From Bostrychus sinensis (lineage: Eukaryota > Chordata > Actinopteri > Gobiiformes > Eleotridae): a stretch of 64,000 nucleotides of DNA. The notes below the pieces were generated by a model. It worked only from the letters and a program-made list of their open reading frames with translations, searched no databases and was not told the origin of the DNA. The translations under genes were made by a program, and so were the position numbers. The stretch's first letter is position 1. Each line of letters starts with the position of its first letter. This document shows, piece after piece, positions 51,447-61,704 of this stretch. The stretch is from positions 23,890,795 to 23,954,794 of the forward strand of contig CM036258.1 in assembly GCA_020698575.1 (NCBI GenBank), read 5' to 3'.

Positions 51447-51994
51447 TATTGCATTAAATGTGTCCAGTAAAAAGTTTTTTTTTAAATCAATCACAAAACT
51501 ATGCTATTTTCAACTTACATCTGTGGTACATGAAGAGTATTTTCATATCTTTAATATATTGCTGAGAAATTGTACACAGTACTCAGTAAATGTGAAATGA
51601 GAAAAGTATCTCCAAATCCTCTATGCACTAATATTTTTAGGAAGCAGCACTTTCACATAACAGCCATATATAAGCAGAAAGCCTGTCATTGCTCCTGTCT
51701 GCTACTCCAAACTGGTAGTATGCTCTAATTAACCTACTGCTGACACTGAATTATTAAAGTATCTCACGGACCTCTTTCTACATACATGCCCCACTCAAAG
51801 CTGGCAGTGCGCTGTTGTTATGAAACAGAGAACCTCTAAGTGATCTGTCATCTACTTTTAATCTGATTTATCCTGGCTCAGCTCAGACTTGACCCACTCC
51901 AGCACCAGGTTATGTCCCAGTGCCCAACTTCAGTGACACTGTTGTGGTACCCTTCTTTTTCCCCCAAAAGCGTGGTCCCCTCAGCTCAGCTCAC
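51447..51994 (-). other. Donor-proximal intron sequence
   Basis: Unique sequence with no repeat recognised, becoming GC-richer toward the exon. Confidence 0.5.
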
Positions 51995-51998
51995 CTCT
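51990..51998 (-). other. hs6st1: Splice donor of hs6st1 coding exon 1
   Basis: On the minus strand the exon ends CAGAG and the intron begins GTGAGC, an excellent match to the U2 donor consensus. Cutting here leaves two bases (AG) of a split Arg codon, in agreement with related proteins where Asn-Gln-Arg is followed by Lys-Phe-Tyr-Tyr. Reading through instead would give Arg then stop. Confidence 0.93.
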
Positions 51999-52494
51999 GG
52001 TTCTTGCCCTTGCTCTCCTTCTTGTTGAGCACGCCGGGTACGCAGTTGGTTAGCTCGGTCCAGTCCGCGTGCAAGCCGCAGCTCCAGCCGGTGGAGAAGC
52101 GCGAGAACAGCCACGTCTCCTTACGGTTGGGCCGGTAGCACGTACACTTCTTTTGGCCCGGTCTGCAGTCGCACGGCACTTCCAGGCGCACGTTCTGGAC
52201 CAGGTGCCTGCCAAACGTGGTCCCCCCGGTCTTCTGGATGTGAAGGAAGACTATCACGTCCTCGCCTTTGATTTGGAAGTCGATGGTCCGCTCCAAATCC
52301 CGGACGGGGAAGTAGTATTTCTTGACATAGTGGGGGTCCGGAGTGGGGAAGATGTCCCCCTCGTCCTCCTCCGCGAAATACCCGTGCGGGGAGCCGAAAC
52401 TGATCACCCCGGGGGCCACGTACTGATACAGAATCAGCATAAAGCATACGGATCCGACGACGACCAACAAGAATTTGCTGCTCCTCTCGACCAT
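51995..52494 (-). CDS. hs6st1: Heparan-sulfate 6-O-sulfotransferase 1, coding exon 1 (partial CDS)
   Basis: Golgi type II membrane enzyme that transfers sulfate from PAPS to the 6-O position of glucosamine in heparan sulfate, so it shapes FGF, Wnt and other ligand binding. The exon encodes residues 1-166 plus two bases of codon 167. Visible parts: a short cytoplasmic end (MVERSSK), a signal-anchor helix at about 8-25, an acidic stem (41-47), the conserved DPHYVKKYYFPVRDLER segment, and the 5'-phosphosulfate loop QKTGGTTF (87-94). These are followed by a Cys-rich stretch (C108, C110, C117, C119, C139, C151) and GLHADWTELTNC. The N-terminus and VPCDCRPGQKKC favour HS6ST1 over HS6ST2 or HS6ST3. 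The 3'-phosphosulfate site and C-terminal half lie in a later exon off the left edge. The start is the ATG at 52494, with A at -3 and G at +4; the frame stays open to a TGA at 52566 but no ATG occurs upstream in it. Which teleost paralogue (a or b) is not decided. Confidence 0.95.
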
Positions 52495-52520
52495 GTTCCC
52501 TTCCCAGTGCGCGCTACCAT
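52434..52520 (-). other. Upstream ORF overlapping the hs6st1 start
   Basis: ATG at 52520-52518 (G at -3, G at +4) opens a 28-codon frame that passes the main ATG at 52494 in a different frame and stops at 52434. Any ribosome using it would skip the main start, so it could lower hs6st1 translation if the transcript begins upstream of it. Not evidence of a functional peptide. Confidence 0.55.
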
Positions 52521-52567
52521 TTCCCAGTGAAGCCGACAAAAGGCAGCGGGGCGCGGGGCTCCCTCAT
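52514..52567 (-). other. Upstream ORF of 17 codons in the hs6st1 leader
   Basis: MREPRAPLPFVGFTGKW then stop; ends 19 nt before the main ATG and overlaps the start of the 28-codon uORF. Its relevance depends on the transcription start. Confidence 0.45.
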
Positions 52568-52619
52568 TCTCGCTCTTTACCCCGGCGAGGACGGACGGCT
52601 GGCTGGCTTCTGGAGGAGC

Positions 52620-52658
52620 TCACAAGCGCCGCGGTCCGCTCCGGCGAAGTTGTCTCAT
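52620..52658 (-). other. Upstream ORF of 12 codons in the hs6st1 leader or promoter
   Basis: MRQLRRSGPRRL then stop. A further 15-codon frame starts at 52805 (52758-52805). Both count only if transcription starts upstream of them. Confidence 0.35.
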
Positions 52659-52940
52659 TGCGCGCCACGATCGTCAAAACACGGCTGAAACCTGGAAGTT
52701 GCTTTAAAAAAAAAAGAAAGCGCGCCCCCCCCAGTAGAAGACCCTCCCCCGTGGACTTTACTTCGGTCTCCCTTTCCACACACAACAGGCTCGCTGCATC
52801 ACCATGGAGTTAATGTTGTGTACCCAAGATGCAGCGCGACTCCTACCTTTTCAACAGATCTCTCTCCCTCTCCCCGAACCCAGTGAAAGCAAAAGTCGCT
52901 TTAATTTTGTGGTTGGCGCATAATGCCCGCATCTTTTGCT

Positions 52941-53237
52941 TTCAGCCAATAGCGAGCCGCATTAAAGGCATCTTTCTGATTTTATTGCTAGCATTTTTTT
53001 TTTTTTTTTTTTTTTTGGCCCGATTAGTTTTAATAGAAATATAAATTGGCTTACTTATGGATCGTTTTATAAATTATAAAAAAGGTGATTCAGCCAATAA
53101 CGAGCCGCATTAAAGGCATCTTTCTGATTTTATTACAAGCATAAATTTTTTTTTTTTTTTTTTTGGCCCGATTAGTTTTAATTGAAATATAAATTGGCTT
53201 ACTTATGGATAATTTTAAAATTGTAAAAAAGGTGATT
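52941..53237. repeat. 148-bp tandem duplication in the hs6st1 5' flank, with CCAAT boxes
   Basis: Unit 1 is 52941-53088 and unit 2 is 53089-53237. Both contain CAGCCAATA(G/A)CGAGCCGC, ATTAAAGGCATCTTTCTG, a long T run (23 in unit 1, 19 in unit 2), GGCCCGATTAGTTTTAAT, ATTGGCTTACTTATGGAT and AAAAAAGGTGATT. They differ at only about a dozen positions. CCAAT lies at 52946-52950 and 53094-53098; read with the gene it is ATTGG, an NF-Y-type site. Confidence 0.93.
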
Positions 53238-53845
53238 ATTGTTTTTTTGTACAGTGGACAAATGCTGTGTTTGATTTATTTAACCACGGCAAGTAAAATT
53301 AACATTATGCAAGGATTAAAATACAAGGTTTAAAAATGCTAAATGACAGCTGAGGTTTTATTTAAAAATATTCTGGTCAATTATTTTAGCATATAGATTA
53401 ATGTCAAATAGTCTTAATCTGGCAAGTATCAGAAAATAAATGTACAACAGCAATTGTATGTGCATGCAAATGTTTACATTTTTAATTTAGAAAATGGTAA
53501 AAAAAAAAAAAATACAAAACAACAACAACATGTAGCCTATTTAGAGCTTGGAAAGTTACTGACAACAGAACCCTTAGTGACAAAAAACTGTTTAAGACTA
53601 TTTTTACTAAACTTAGTGCATTTGTTTGTAGGTGTAGATTAGCCATTTTGATACACTCCTTCACTTTGGCAGCACACACACTAAGCATCAGAAAACTGAG
53701 CTAACCATGAGCTAACAGCAGGTAAACAATAGCTTGCTTGTAAAATGTATCATGTCAAACTATTTTAAATTTGTTTATTCATAGTATATAGTAGCTATTT
53801 TCATCCAAATTTCAATGTCGTGGCTATACACCAGCTAGCATTAAT
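53238..53845. other. Upstream flank, nothing identified
   Basis: AT-rich unique sequence without coding or terminal-repeat signature. Confidence 0.45.
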
Positions 53846-54036
53846 GCTGCGTGCCAGTTGTTCTCGGAGGTCCGAGTTACTGTGTTCCAGTTGTTAAGTC
53901 GGAACTAATAATCTCAGCAATGACAAATACAAATAAACCCACTATGATGATAAAATTGATCAATTGTAAAGCGTCTTTGAGTGTCCAAAAAAAGCGCTAT
54001 ATAAATTCGATGAATTATTATTATTATTATTATTAA
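53846..54036 (+). repeat. Retroposon 3' tail (L2-type stem-loop end with TTA repeats)
   Basis: 'attgtaaagcgtctttgag' and 'aaaagcgctatataaattcg' followed by (TTA)n at about 54014-54035 form the 3' end typical of L2-clade LINEs and the SINEs that use them. The left part ('gttctcggaggtccgagtt') may belong to another repeat. No ORF. Confidence 0.6.
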
Positions 54037-54819
54037 AAACAAATCAAGCAAAAGGTGACATATGAACTTAATTCATTCACTCAGGCAACGTTGTTACATT
54101 GTGGTTACACGTAGAGAGTGGATTTAGCTGTTGTTAGCGTTAAATCTATAAGGACCAGCGAAGACGTTAGCAAGATTAGCAACAACAGAGCACTACAGCA
54201 GATTTTATAACTGCTCAGCTCCTCAGCAGCAGGTTCACAGACAGCATGGACAGAATTGGAAAACACATAGGAAAATAACCCATGAACTGTTAATATTATA
54301 GTAGTTACGTATATTTTTCAGTTTTTAGTAATGCAGGGTGTAATTTCCATATTTATCTAATGCTGGTATTTTTAGCATTAGTCAGTGTTAGCCATCAGTA
54401 TTTGTGGGAATGGTACCAAAGAATGGTACTGGAAGTTAGAAAGACAATAACACACTTTTAATGGCGGAAATAGCATTAGCCACCAAGTCTTGCCAATTAT
54501 GAATGAACAAGATGATTTTTGAAACTGACAACCAATCACAATCAATCACAAGTATTAGCGAGTGTATCAATGTTAAGCTGTTTCATTTAACATCTCAATT
54601 AGTGTCTATAATTAACACGTAAGCTAAATGCTGCACAGTTTACATTTCTTATTTTTAATGGTATGCTGTACAAGCAGTTACAGAAATATGGCGGAACACA
54701 ATAGTTTGTCATTATATGCTCAGATTTAAGCCATCAATCAGCACTAACCCTATTTAACAAGTTAACTGTAGAGACCCTACATCTAGGTCCTAATAATTCC
54801 AAGTAATTTTTTAATGAAT
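54037..54819. other. Upstream unique sequence, nothing identified
   Basis: AT-rich, no feature recognised. Confidence 0.4.
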
Positions 54820-54827
54820 ATATCAAC

Positions 54828-55289
54828 TAGGGCTGCAAAAACTAATTGGATTAATTGATTATAATTGATTATTGAAATAATCGTCAACTTATTTAGTAAT
54901 TGTTTAATCATTATCTGAGCTATTCATAGACTGAAGCATGCCATGTGTTGAGAGAGGAAGGTTTATTACCAAGACAGATCAGTAAAGCAACAAAAAACAT
55001 TTAAAAACAATGTACATTTTGTGTTTTTGATTAAAATATCTTTGTATGTATATGCTCCATCCAAATATTCTCCAGTGATGTAGTTGTAGATTTGTCTGCT
55101 TTAAATTTTGTAAAAATTATGTGATTTTTTTGGTGAATTTTTAAAATGTTTTGATAGGAACTATAAAACACTGCAAGTTTTTAACCGCTTAAATCACACA
55201 CGCTTCACTATCCAATTAATCAAAACAATTGTGTTGATTGTAATTGTCAGATTAATTGATTATCAAAATAGTCATTAGTTGCAGCCCTA
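54828..55289. mobile_element. hAT-type MITE with perfect target duplication
   Basis: Starts TAGGGCTGCAAAAACTAATT and ends AGTTGCAGCCCTA, with ATATCAAC flanking exactly on both sides (54820-54827 and 55290-55297). Contains CGCTTCACTATCC, the reverse of a segment in the element at 3215-3593; same family, opposite orientation. Confidence 0.9.
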
Positions 55290-55494
55290 ATATCAACAAC
55301 AACCATTTATTCCTGCTGCCCAAAAACATCTAAATTAATATTTTTATTTGGCTCCTTCATAAAAATGAATGGAATAGAACGCTAATTTTGGTACCAAGCC
55401 ACACACGGAACTTAATGAATACGTCACTCTTGGAAGGATATAAATATAAAAAGTGGCCCCATAATTTGTAATAAAAAATACTTTCACCAGACAA

Positions 55495-56530
55495 GAACTT
55501 TTATTCTAGTTCTAATGTTAGTGAAATATCACTTGTATTGGAAGAGGAGCTGGATGCTGTTCTTAAATGGGTAAAGGACAATAATATGATTTTAAATGTT
55601 TCTAAAACGAGATCAATGCTAATAATTGGAAGTAAACGACGTCTGCATAATAATCCCCAATTGAACATTACCATGAAAAGCTCTAAATTGGAGCACGTGC
55701 AACAAATGAAACTGCTCGGTATCACAGTGGATCACCTTCTATCTTGGTCCTATCATATAGACCATGTAATCGGCAAAATGGGCAAAGCTATTGCTGTGGC
55801 CAGAAGGTGTTCCTCTTTTGAAACAACTTCAGATATGAAGGAGGTTGTACAGTCTCTAGTTTTGTCTCATTTAGAATTTTGTTCAGTTATATGGTCTGCA
55901 GCAAATAAAACTGATCTGATAAAGCTTCAGCTCATTCAAAATAAGGCTGCTTGCTTAGTTTTAAGATGTCCATACTCGACCAGTGTCTCTGAAATGCACC
56001 AGGTATTATCCTGGCCTTTGCTTCATCTTAAAATACAGTATAACTTGCTAATATTTTTGAAGAAAGTAATTCTAACGGGTCAACCACATCCATTTTACGA
56101 AAAGCTCAAATATTCTGATCAGATATATTCACATTATACTTGATTGGCTTGTAATCCTAATTTAGTTGTAAACTGTTCTAATACAATTTTTTTTTACAAA
56201 AGTCTGTCTATTTTAGATCATCTCAGCTATAGAATAAATTACCGAAAAGATAAGGGATTTACCAAGTTTATATACTTTTAAACAAGCTCTGAGATCTTAC
56301 CTGTCTTGATTTTTGACTGCAAATGTATCTTTAGAAGGAGTTTTGACAAGTGTATGACAAATCTTTCATCTGCTTTTCAATGTTTCGCTGCATGAATTGT
56401 AATTGTATCATCATATTGTAATCTCTTTTGTATCTAAATTATTGCATATTTTTAATCTGGACCCCAGGAAGACTAGCGACCACTACGGTGGAAGCTAATG
56501 GGGATCCTAATAAAAAAATAAAAAAAATAA
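55495..56530 (+). pseudogene. 5'-truncated LINE: reverse transcriptase C-terminal fragment and 3' UTR
   Basis: The open frame (about 55502-56143) starts abruptly at YSSSNVSEISLVLEEEL and continues with LNVSKTRSMLIIGSK, MKLLGITVDHLLSWSYHIDH, VVQSLVLSHLEFCSVIWS and LQLIQNKAACLVL. This is the thumb and connection region after the catalytic domain of a jockey/CR1/L2/Rex1-type retrotransposon; the YADD block is missing. After the stop the decayed C-terminus is still readable near 56230-56310 ('YRINYRKDKGFTKF', then 'KQALRSYLS'). The 3' UTR ends with 'gaccccaggaagactagc' and 'ctaatggggatcctaataaa', a common fish LINE end with an A-rich tail. 5' truncation fits target-primed insertion. Exact clade not decided. 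Confidence 0.85.
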
Positions 56531-57640
56531 AAATAAACCGACATTAACCAAAAATCAAAGCAAAACATGCATCTTAATATAAAATGTTTAGATCTAAATT
56601 TAACTAAAACTAACAATCTGCTTAACAGCTCGGCACCACACTCATGGAAAATGCCCGACAACCATGAGATCAACATTCCTCCTGCCGCTGCTTGCTGTAA
56701 GTCACGTTTCTGCCGCTAGTGGTCCTCGTTCTGCACCTTTCACCTCATCCAAAATATCCCAGCCTTGTTTATGTGTTTCCCATGGGTGACGAGCATGTTT
56801 TGACTAATCACATTTACTACGAGTGGAAAAGGTACGTGTCTCAACTAGCTCTAGGCCTATATGACGCGCTTACGTAAGACTGGCTCCACTGGGCTACAGC
56901 TGACCCAGGGCACTTTGGAGATTGCAGTTCCTCTTTCATTTGTTGTTGCAGATGTTTATTTTTTTACGAATACCGCAGAGCAAATGACTGCTTTAGACTT
57001 TAATGTTGATAAAATAGCATCTTTTAAACGAAGCTCAGGCAGTAGATCAGGCCCATCAGCTAGTGCTAAATGAGGCTGTTTAGATTTAGATTCACTTTGT
57101 GGTCTGGCTTAGTGGATCTGTAATTGCATGGTGTGCTTACAGTATACCCACATTTTGATTTCCCAGGTGAACAGGACTAGGAATCTCCCCAGGTCCTGTG
57201 CTCATCCCATTTAAAACATGCCAGAAGTGATGTATTAAGTATTAACCTGCGAGTCAGGAAGCATTAACTGAGCAGGAGAGATGTTAGCGTGGGGCTGGTA
57301 AATGTTTGATAGAGGAATAGAAACAAAATTAATTTAAAATATGCAAACCCCACACACTGATTTTATCATGATTTATTTATTATTTATCATTGCAGTGTTG
57401 TCCATGACCTTTCTTGTAAGTTCAGCTTCTAAAATGTGGTCAAGGCAATTCTTTACTAAAATAGTGATAGATGTAGCTAAGATAACCACATTTTTTACAT
57501 TTTAGCAAGCGTTTAAAAGAGCCCTCTGTGCAATATATCAAGTTCATACGTTTATTGTAGTTTATTAAGAAGCTCAAAATTTTCACTTTAGCAGAAAATT
57601 CATTAAAACCATTGTATTTTTTCTTTCTTTCAGCTAGTCC
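56531..57640. other. Upstream unique sequence
   Basis: Balanced at 56640-57070, AT-rich afterwards. A 70-codon frame at 56861-57073 has no domain. Nothing assigned. Confidence 0.4.
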
Positions 57641-57785
57641 CTATATGGGGTGGCCTCCGTGATTTGCCAAGTTTTTTTCACACTGGATGTTGTTACTGCC
57701 ACATTCCTTGACTGGAATCAAACCGACAACCTTCCGGTTAGTGGGCGACCTAAAACACCTGCCTCCTATTGTGCAGTCAGGGTAG
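57641..57785 (-). repeat. Degenerate tRNA-derived SINE, minus orientation
   Basis: The minus strand reads a box-B-like 'gttgtcggtttgattccag' with 'ccactaaccggaag' upstream; the rest is decayed. To its right a 'cacgatacgatatgtgatac' tract resembles the inside of a hAT MITE. Confidence 0.5.
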
Positions 57786-58601
57786 TAGGTTAGGGAATAA
57801 CAATGTTCCTCACGATACGATATGTGATACAAAAGCTCATGATACCGATAATCAATATATTGTACAAGTTGTACAAGATATAGCACGGTATTTTCCATAA
57901 GTAATAAATAACCTATTTATCAATCTATTTATTGAGTATTTAGAGATATTTTCATTTGTGTGACAGCATGTGGTAGACCAAGTGCTTAGAAGTGCAGTTC
58001 TGCCCTCTACAGTTTTGGAAGAATTCTTGACCACTTTTCACCCACAATTGACAGTTTAATTGCTGAGGTTGGAGCCCCCAAAAAAGTCCAGCCATAATAC
58101 ATGTAGGTCCAAAGCCCTGAGACTGGAAATGGAGATGGTTACATCAGGAAGAGCATCTGGTGTAAACAAAAAAACCCTGCCAAAATACCCAGATTCCATT
58201 CCTGGTTGGCAAGTGCCAGAAGTCACTTATTTTTAGTGTGCACGTCAAATCTGACATGAGTGACTATAATGAGAGGCAACTATTCATTTCTTATGCATGC
58301 TGGCACAGAAGAGTGACATGAGCAAGGAAAGGCAATTCTTTGAAAACAAGGAGTAATACAGAACAAAATCTGACAGACAATCAAAAGGAGTGTGTCCAGG
58401 CAAAAAATGTAGTGGCTTGAACCTCCCTCCTCCTGCCAGCAACATGAATGAGGCCATTTTAGTGTATTTTGTGTTAATCCACCTCACTCTTTGGGTCAAA
58501 TGTTTACATCCCACCTCCACCCCAGCTCCTTCTCTTGTATTATTTCAGAGTCACATTAATGTTGTATCCATTATCATTCATGAGGCGAGAGTGGTGTAGG
58601 A
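57786..58601. repeat. Decayed repeat sequence including a SINE body fragment
   Basis: 58120-58215 contains 'acatcaggaagagcatctgg' and 'tgtaaac...ccctgccaaaat', matching the SINE body at 15120-15165. The remainder is unassigned. Confidence 0.5.
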
Positions 58602-58720
58602 CAGTGGTTCCCAACCTGGGGTCAGGGACCCCCCCAGGGGAGGTGCCAGAGATTGCAGGGAGTACACAGAGCTCTGTCTATTCTGAGGTTGATATTATCA
58701 AAAATGTATTTGTGCAAATG
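58602..58720. mobile_element. Left end of a hAT (Charlie-like) element
   Basis: CAGTGGTTCCCAACCTGGGG is a canonical Charlie-type terminus. A matching right end was not found nearby, so the copy is truncated; the right boundary is arbitrary. Confidence 0.6.
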
Positions 58721-59057
58721 AAATTCTAAAATTTCCACAAACCAATTTAAAACAGATGGAAGAGGAACAAAAATCTACCACTATTAGTGATTCATTTAAA
58801 TAAAATATGTTTGTAGCTAATCATTTTATGCCTCTTATGTGTTAGTAAGGGCTGGTTGAGACGAGGCATCCGATGTGAAAAATTGCCAAATCACCTTGTG
58901 GTTGATTTGCTCTACAATTAACTGCAATGTACATTAAAGATACATTGTCTTTCCTTTTCCTTTTCCTGTTCATTTTTAGTACTAACCCTGCACTATTCTA
59001 TCAAGGGTCTACTTGAAGCAAACTTCACTATGAAAGCATGCATAAACAGGTCCTTAA

Positions 59058-59582
59058 AGGGCACATATTATGTTTTTTCATGCTTTTTGAAATATTTTTG
59101 GACACCTCTGCATTAGTATTTCACATTTTATAACTTAAAATAGTGTGTGTATATAAAATACATCTTTTGGGGAACTCTTACTTTTACTTTGCAGAGAGCG
59201 CTTGGATTAGGTGTCTGATGCTCTCTGCTGGCAATGATGAGGAATGGACAGAGCATAAAATGACTAATTAGCACGGCTATTAGCAACATGACGCTAACAG
59301 ATACATGAGCTGTTTGCTTCGTAGTGATGGCAATTGAAGCGCTGAAATGATCAGAATGAGCTCGGGGACAGTCTATGGGCTTTAGAAACGCACAGGAGCA
59401 CTTCCTGGTATCACATGTCTACATAGAGCGGTGAGATCTTGAGAAGGGGACAGACTCAGTATACAGGATTACTCAAACATGCGCAAATTAAACAAAATAC
59501 TACTTTATGTTTTTGAGGTGCAAACAGCATTATAATGTGGTCAAAAGCTCAAAAAAGTTGATGTAGCATAATAGGAGACTTT
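59058..59582 (+). mobile_element. TTAA-type MITE, copy 2, complete
   Basis: Begins after TTAA (59054-59057) with AGGGCACATATTATG and ends GCATAATAGGAGACTTT before TTAA (59583-59586). Collinear with the partial copy at 47773-48250 in the same orientation. Non-coding; piggyBac- or Kolobok-type target. Confidence 0.8.
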
Positions 59583-59639
59583 TTAAGCTTTTTGTCTTTC
59601 TGTAAGTGAGATTGCACAAAGGCACATTCCCACTCTTCT

Positions 59640-60110
59640 CACAAGACCAGGCAGCGTGTGTGCACCCATCTTGTGCATTATCCATCTTCTTATTCTACAT
59701 GTTCTGTAGTTACAGTGAAGCAGCATCTGCCTGTCACGCTGCTGTTAAACACTCCTCTGATGTTGGCCTCTAGCGTCCCCCCCCCCTTGTATGAACGATA
59801 TCGGCCCACTGTTCCCAATGCTGCCTTCATCAAAGCAGAGCACTGACTGGAATTATTAATGTTGTGTGTTTGCCAGCGCTAATATGTGTGTATTCCGTCC
59901 CCCCACCATGTGTCGTAATGAGCGCCGTTACTTAAACAAGATGGATGTGGCAGAGTGCGGTGCCCTCTGGCTCGGCTTTACGGGTTCGAAGCCGAGTTTA
60001 TCATCACAACCAGTTTATTGTGGCTTTTTGCATAATTATGCTGTTCAGATGGATATGTTCACAGTGTTTCTACAGGCTACAACTTGTGCATCATAGCATT
60101 TCTGTGTCTG
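59640..60110. other. Candidate conserved non-coding element upstream of hs6st1
   Basis: Non-repetitive balanced block about 7.2-7.6 kb upstream of the start codon, containing 'actggaattattaatgttg' and 'tttgccagcgctaatatg'. A short poly(C) interrupts it near 59777. Regulatory role inferred from composition and position only. Confidence 0.3.
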
Positions 60111-60630
60111 ATGTGGAGGCATAAAGTCGCCTTGTAAAAAGACCACACGCATGTTATTAATGATGTTTGATGTCATGAAGTGGTTGTATTATTAAACAGT
60201 GCAAAAATGTTAGATTTCCCATGCGTTCAGAAGAATTTGGAGTATAGCTGACCCGTGTTAGTGTGTTTAGATCTGTTTAAAGGGAAACAATGTCACTTTT
60301 TTTACCTTAAGTAAACAGTTTCAGAGTCAGTGTGATGGCAAAATAGTTTGTTGCAGGGTCAATAAAGCGCCTTGTATCGGCGGAAAAAACAGCCTTGCAA
60401 GACTGGGAGAACCTAAAATGAAAATGAGAGTCAAGCCGAGCGAGGGGAGGCGTCAACCGAACTGGTGAGTATTTACAATAATTACTTTATTCTGAAATGT
60501 AGGGAGTCAATTATAACCAAAACAGCAAAGAAACTAGCAAAGTTAATTCCTGTTTAAATCAGTTATAGTGAAAATAAGTGGTTGAGAAGAATTTAAAAGA
60601 AAGATGTTCCATATTGTTTATCAATCATTA
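60111..60630. other. Upstream unique sequence, nothing identified
   Basis: AT-rich; no feature recognised. Confidence 0.4.
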
Positions 60631-60899
60631 CAGTGTTTCCCACAGAAAATTTGCCAGTTAAGGTGGTAGATAACTCTGCCTCTAAGTTGGGAACCTGCAA
60701 ATTAATGTAATTTATATACATCTCACTTACAACTTCTAAATGCACAAAAAAGATAATTTAAGATAAACACTTTATCATAAAAACACAGGAGCTAAATGTA
60801 TATATTACTTTATATTGTCTATATTGAATGATAGTCAAAGTGGTAGGTGCTGATAACCAAATTGGCCTCCTTAACTATAAAGTGCTGGAGGAAACACTG
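60631..60899. mobile_element. Short hAT-like element
   Basis: CAGTGTTTCCCACAGAAAA at the left and GGAGGAAACACTG at the right are inverted ends 269 bp apart. The flanking 8-mers do not match, so the target duplication is lost or the ends are off. Confidence 0.6.
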
Positions 60900-61128
60900 C
60901 TTTAATCTCAATTTATGCATTTTACACTTTCTCAATGATCTTAGTTTTATATGTTTTTTGAGTACCATTATTATTTGTACATCTAAAAATCCAGTTTTAG
61001 GAAATCTGATTTTACTAACAACTGGACATACTGTACCACAGGTGACAATTTACACAGCAACTGTATTATCATTTACACTGCTACTACAGAAGAAAAAAAA
61101 AATGTTGCAGTTTTTCTGGTGGCAAAAT

Positions 61129-61639
61129 CAGGGTTGCCAAATCTCACTGACAGTTTTCAGCCCAAACAGAACTTAAAACCCGCCCAACACAATAAAAAAC
61201 AGCCCAAATCACATCCACTCTAAATCTTAAAACTATTAAACTTAAGAAAGAACACAAAACTTAACAGCAGCACCAAATAGGTTCCCCACAAAGAGTACAA
61301 TCAGATGACAAAAGCCTTCCTGCTCAAGGCATCATAGAAACCACAAAATACCAACAGGAAATGTGAGCAACCAACCAAACAATCACTCATTTTAAAACAA
61401 ATTAACTACTGATATGAGTGGGAGGACACTACAGTTTAGAGAAATGTATATTTTTACTTCTTTGCCATAAAATGACAACTATTTTTGTTGGTATTTTCTC
61501 CAAAATATTTTCTAAAAATCCACCAAATGTTGTGAAAAGCAGCCCAAATATTATAAACCAGCCCAATGCTATTTTTTCCAGCCCAAGGTGTTCAAAAGAA
61601 GCTCAACTGGGCGAAAACCAGCCCAATCTGACAACACTG
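61129..61639. mobile_element. hAT-type MITE with perfect target duplication
   Basis: Starts CAGGGTTGCCAAATCTCAC and ends AATCTGACAACACTG. GGCAAAAT is present exactly on both sides (61121-61128 and 61640-61647). The interior has repeated 'cagcccaa' motifs near both ends. 511 bp, no transposase. Confidence 0.9.
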
Positions 61640-61704
61640 GGCAAAATGTTTGATGTTACAGATTCAACTCTTGGCTATAGGCGCTACTAATTATTTTGAG
61701 TCAA

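Larger units (their letters stand above)
1..51994 (-). other. hs6st1: Intron 1 of hs6st1 (partial; 3' end beyond left edge)
   Basis: The sequence to the left of the HS6ST exon 1 donor is read as intron on the minus strand. The next coding exon of this family should give an open frame of well over 200 codons with the 3'-phosphosulfate binding segment (LRDPVSRYLSEW in known members). No such frame is present in the window, so the acceptor lies off the left edge and the intron is at least 51,994 bp. A long first intron is usual for HS6ST genes. No second gene is seen inside it. The content is AT-rich unique DNA, SINEs, short DNA transposons, and several denser stretches that may be regulatory. 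Confidence 0.85.
52000..52870 (-). promoter_or_regulatory. hs6st1: CpG-rich promoter and 5' leader of hs6st1
   Basis: CpG dinucleotides are dense from about 52010 to 52760, in strong contrast to the AT-rich DNA on both sides, as in a CpG-island promoter over a first exon. No convincing TATA box is placed. The transcription start cannot be fixed from sequence. An E2F-like TTGGCGC occurs at 52913-52919, and two CCAAT boxes lie in the tandem repeat beyond. Confidence 0.65.

Noticed and set aside
52069..52530. 153-codon plus-strand open frame antisense to the HS6ST exon
   Set aside because: A shadow of the GC-rich coding strand; no domain and no independent support.
52495..52539. N-terminal extension of the HS6ST frame upstream of the ATG at 52494 (15 codons)
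   Set aside because: The first codon at 52539 is TTG and there is no in-frame ATG before the TGA at 52566; the ATG at 52494 has good context and gives the MVER start seen in HS6ST1 proteins.
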